A stretch of DNA of 7,090 nucleotides from Synergistaceae bacterium (GTDB lineage Bacteria > Synergistota > Synergistia > Synergistales > Aminobacteriaceae), in the NCBI GenBank assembly GCA_009778055.1, contig WRKN01000131.1, positions 1-7,090 of the forward strand, in the 5' to 3' direction. This document shows positions 5,242 to 7,090 of the stretch, one piece after another (position 1 is the first letter of the stretch; the number at the start of each line of letters is the position of its first letter). Below the pieces are notes generated by a model that was not told the origin of the DNA, did not search any database, and was given only the letters and a program-made list of their open reading frames with translations. Made by a program: the position numbers and the translations under genes.

Positions 5242-6867
5242 ATGCCGGCCGGAACGAGATATTCGCTTACGACGAAATTCGCCGCCCTTTTCGGCGTTTT
5301 CGCGGTCATTGTAGGGACGCTGGTCTGCGTGGTCACATATGACAGCTATCGCAGATCCATGCTCGAACACTACGGCAAATACGCGCTTGGAGCCGCGAAG
5401 CTGGCCTCCTCCATTCTTGACCCGGACGAACTCCTGCGCTACGCGGAGACGCTCGAACGGGACGAGCGTTACGGCGTCATAGAGGCGGAACTGGACAGCA
5501 TAAGAAGAAGCCTGGACGTCAAGTACCTCTACGTCCAGATGCCGGTCGGCGACGGGGAGTACATGTACATTTTCGACATCTACGACCCGGAGGACGAGGA
5601 CGCGATCGACACCTCCCTCGGGGCGCGCGACTATTACGACGAAAGTTTCAAAACGGTGCAGCTTGCCATGAGTACCGGAGAACCTACAAAGGGGCTCGAC
5701 ATCACCGTCAGCAGATATGGGTACCTTGCCTCGGCCTACGTACCGATACCGCGAAAGGACTCGGGGATTCCGTTCGCGTATGTTGGCGTGGACATTTCCA
5801 TGGATTACATCCTGGAGTTCCTGATGCGGCACTTCGCCGTCATCGCGTCGGCGACGGCGGCCGTCATGGCGCTTTGCTCCACCGCCCTTTTCTTCCTGGT
5901 CAGACATTCCGTGGTGAACCCCATCAAGGCGGTGGCCGAAAAGACCGGCGAGTTTACGCGAAATGTGAACGACGTCAACTTCAAGGAGCTGACGATTCGC
6001 TCGAATGACGAGATCGGCGACCTGAGCGTCTCCGTGAACGTGATGTTCGGGGAAATTCGCGATTTCGCGTCCCGGCTGGCCGACGAAACGGAGCGCCGCG
6101 TACGGATTCAAAGCGAGCTGGACATGGGTAAAACCATCCAGGAAAGCGTCCTCCCGAGAATTTTTCCTCCTTTCCTCAATCTCCCGGACGCGGCGATCTT
6201 CGCCGGCATGACTCCGGCCAAGGAGGTGGGAGGGGATTTTTACGATTTTTTTGTCGTCGGCGAGAACAAACTGGCCGTGGTGATAGCGGACGTCTCGGGC
6301 AAGGGAGTTCCCGCGGCCCTTTTCATGATGGTGGCCAGGACTCTGATAAAAACCCACGCGCTCTCCGGCGGGGAGCCTCACGAACTGCTGGCCGCCGTTA
6401 ACGCCCAGCTTTGTCAAAACAACGATACGGGTATGTTCGTCACGGCCTTCGTCGGCATTCTGGACACAAAGCAAGGTATCCTCAGATACGCGAACGCGGG
6501 CCATACGCCGCCGGTACTGCTGCGCGGCGGACAGGCCCTTTGGCTGCCAATCGCGCCCGGCCTCATGCTGGGCGCTTTGGAGAACGTCAGTTTTGCCGCG
6601 CAGCAGACGGAGTTTGGAGAGGGAGATCTCCTGCTGCTCTATACCGATGGGGTAACCGAAGCTATGGACACAGAGGAAGAATTTTTCGGGGACGAGCGGC
6701 TGATAGAATTGATGTCGGCGAAGGCACAGGAAGCGGCGGCGGGAACAATGTCGCCGGAAGAATTGATTCAAGCGGTGGGCGCCGCGATAGAGCGGTTCGC
6801 GGACGGCGCCGAACAGGCCGACGACATAACGATGCTCGCGCTTCGTAATATCGCCCCTCGGCCTTGA
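5242..6867 (+). CDS. Membrane PP2C (SpoIIE/RsbU-type) phosphatase with Cache-like sensor and HAMP
   Basis: This 541-residue protein is expected to dephosphorylate a STAS-domain phosphoserine in response to an external signal. Order: TM1 (13-32); an extracytoplasmic sensor (about 34-196) with LASSILDPDELLRY (54-67) and a closing strand PFAYVGVDIS (177-186), typical of Cache domains; TM2 (198-220); HAMP (about 222-280, with NPI at 226-228 and DEIGDL at 256-261); a linker helix with ELDMGKTIQESVLP (292-305); and the PP2C SIG domain. Its metal-binding motifs look intact: GGDFYDFF (D332, D335), ADVSGKG (D350), NAGHTPP (418-424), YTDGVTE (D469) and QADDITM (D528). It is therefore probably active. 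ATG 5242 follows the upstream stop by 3 nt and has GGAG at 5229-5232. The best substrate candidate is the STAS protein encoded divergently at 744-1064. Confidence 0.93.
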   Translation: MPAGTRYSLTTKFAALFGVFAVIVGTLVCVVTYDSYRRSMLEHYGKYALGAAKLASSILDPDELLRYAETLERDERYGVIEAELDSIRRSLDVKYLYVQMPVGDGEYMYIFDIYDPEDEDAIDTSLGARDYYDESFKTVQLAMSTGEPTKGLDITVSRYGYLASAYVPIPRKDSGIPFAYVGVDISMDYILEFLMRHFAVIASATAAVMALCSTALFFLVRHSVVNPIKAVAEKTGEFTRNVNDVNFKELTIRSNDEIGDLSVSVNVMFGEIRDFASRLADETERRVRIQSELDMGKTIQESVLPRIFPPFLNLPDAAIFAGMTPAKEVGGDFYDFFVVGENKLAVVIADVSGKGVPAALFMMVARTLIKTHALSGGEPHELLAAVNAQLCQNNDTGMFVTAFVGILDTKQGILRYANAGHTPPVLLRGGQALWLPIAPGLMLGALENVSFAAQQTEFGEGDLLLLYTDGVTEAMDTEEEFFGDERLIELMSAKAQEAAAGTMSPEELIQAVGAAIERFADGAEQADDITMLALRNIAPRP

Positions 6868-6870
6868 GTG

Positions 6871-6938
6871 ATACCAGGTTGCAATCAAACGGATGTCAAT
6901 TTGGGCCTTACTTTAGGCCTTTTATTTCAAACTGGTAT
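6871..6938. repeat. Outer inverted repeat around the terminator hairpin
   Basis: ATACCAGGTTG (6871-6881) and CAAACTGGTAT (6928-6938) pair over 11 positions with one mismatch and enclose the terminator hairpin. This could be an alternative or extended RNA fold, or a relic of a small insertion. Confidence 0.45.
6903..6928 (+). terminator. Rho-independent terminator after the phosphatase gene
   Basis: GGCCT (6904-6908) pairs with AGGCC (6915-6919) around a 6-nt loop, with a possible G-U pair added at the base (6903/6920), and is followed by TTTTATTT. It lies about 36 nt after the phosphatase stop and closes the three-gene operon. The stem is short, so strength is moderate. Confidence 0.65.
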
Positions 6939-6941
6939 AAA

Positions 6942-6947
6942 AGGGTG
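6942..6947 (+). promoter_or_regulatory. Ribosome binding site of the CatA-like gene
   Basis: The sequence AAGGGTGAT around 6941-6949 resembles the AGGAGGTGAT consensus and supports the GTG at 6953. An ATG at 6951 is followed directly by TGA and cannot start a protein; it overlaps the GTG start as ATGTGA. Confidence 0.5.
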
Positions 6948-6952
6948 ATAAT

Positions 6953-7090
6953 GTGAGCGCGGCCTCTATCCAGCGCAAAATATCTTTGGAAAAATGGAAG
7001 CGCGCCGGCATCTTCAAACATTTTATTGAGGATGTTCGTTGTGTAATCAGCGTCACCGCGGATATAAATGTAACCGATGTATTGCCGTTC
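6953..7090 (+). CDS. CatA-like O-acetyltransferase, N-terminal part (runs off window)
   Basis: Forty-six codons from GTG 6953 stay open to the window end. The peptide ISLEKWKRAGIFKHFIEDVR (10-29), then CVISVTADINVTDVLPF (30-46), follows the N-terminal pattern of type A chloramphenicol acetyltransferases: hydrophobic-D/S-L-x-x-W-x-R-x-x-x-F-x-x-F, then a strand and the I-D-I/V-T segment. CatA enzymes are cytoplasmic trimers that transfer acetyl from acetyl-CoA to chloramphenicol; many chromosomal homologues have unknown substrates. The catalytic HHxxxDG motif would lie near the C-terminus, outside the window, so activity and resistance cannot be judged. The preceding terminator suggests a separate transcription unit, though I see no clear promoter. 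The call rests on a short N-terminal match. Confidence 0.6.
   Translation, partial: MSAASIQRKISLEKWKRAGIFKHFIEDVRCVISVTADINVTDVLPF

Noticed and set aside
4588..6888. A 766-codon open frame on the minus strand opposite the MFS and phosphatase regions
   Set aside because: Its translation is rich in Arg, His and Gly with no recognisable domain. The plus strand there encodes clear MFS and PP2C motifs, so this is a shadow of GC-rich coding sequence.

Overview
The window holds the end of one housekeeping gene, a five-gene signalling locus of two divergent operons, and the start of an acetyltransferase gene. Coding sequence is moderately GC-rich and intergenic DNA is clearly AT-rich. Shine-Dalgarno-like sites and non-ATG starts are common. 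A gene-dense, probably anaerobic bacterium is likely. A Synergistota-like or Clostridia-like lineage would fit the gene families, but nothing visible here fixes the phylum.

Layout. (1) Bases 2-235 (+) encode the C-terminal end of RsmG, the 16S rRNA G527 methyltransferase. (2) A perfect 12-bp hairpin at 310-338 sits between convergent genes and probably terminates both. (3) Bases 343-1064 (-) hold an RsbV-like STAS protein and an RsbW-like ATPase/kinase, overlapping by 4 bp. (4) Bases 1065-1238 are a divergent regulatory region with a large palindrome and a strong GC hairpin. (5) Bases 1239-6867 (+) form a tight three-gene operon: a DUF2156 (LPG_synthase_C-like) acyltransferase; a 995-residue membrane protein that joins a beta-propeller, a Cache-like sensor and an MFS transporter; and a Cache-HAMP-PP2C (RsbU/SpoIIE-type) phosphatase. 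(6) A terminator hairpin lies near 6903-6928. (7) A CatA-like acetyltransferase starts at GTG 6953 and runs off the end.

Working model (inference). The phosphatase and the STAS/kinase pair make up a complete partner-switching cassette. An external signal reaching the sensor domain would control dephosphorylation of the STAS protein, which then releases the kinase's partner. No sigma factor gene is present, so the output is unknown. The most unusual component is the propeller-Cache-MFS fusion. Its sensor resembles in plan that of the phosphatase encoded 3 nt downstream, which suggests that transport or sensing of a ligand and partner switching respond to related cues. The DUF2156 protein adds a possible aminoacyl- or acyl-transfer role, perhaps in envelope modification.
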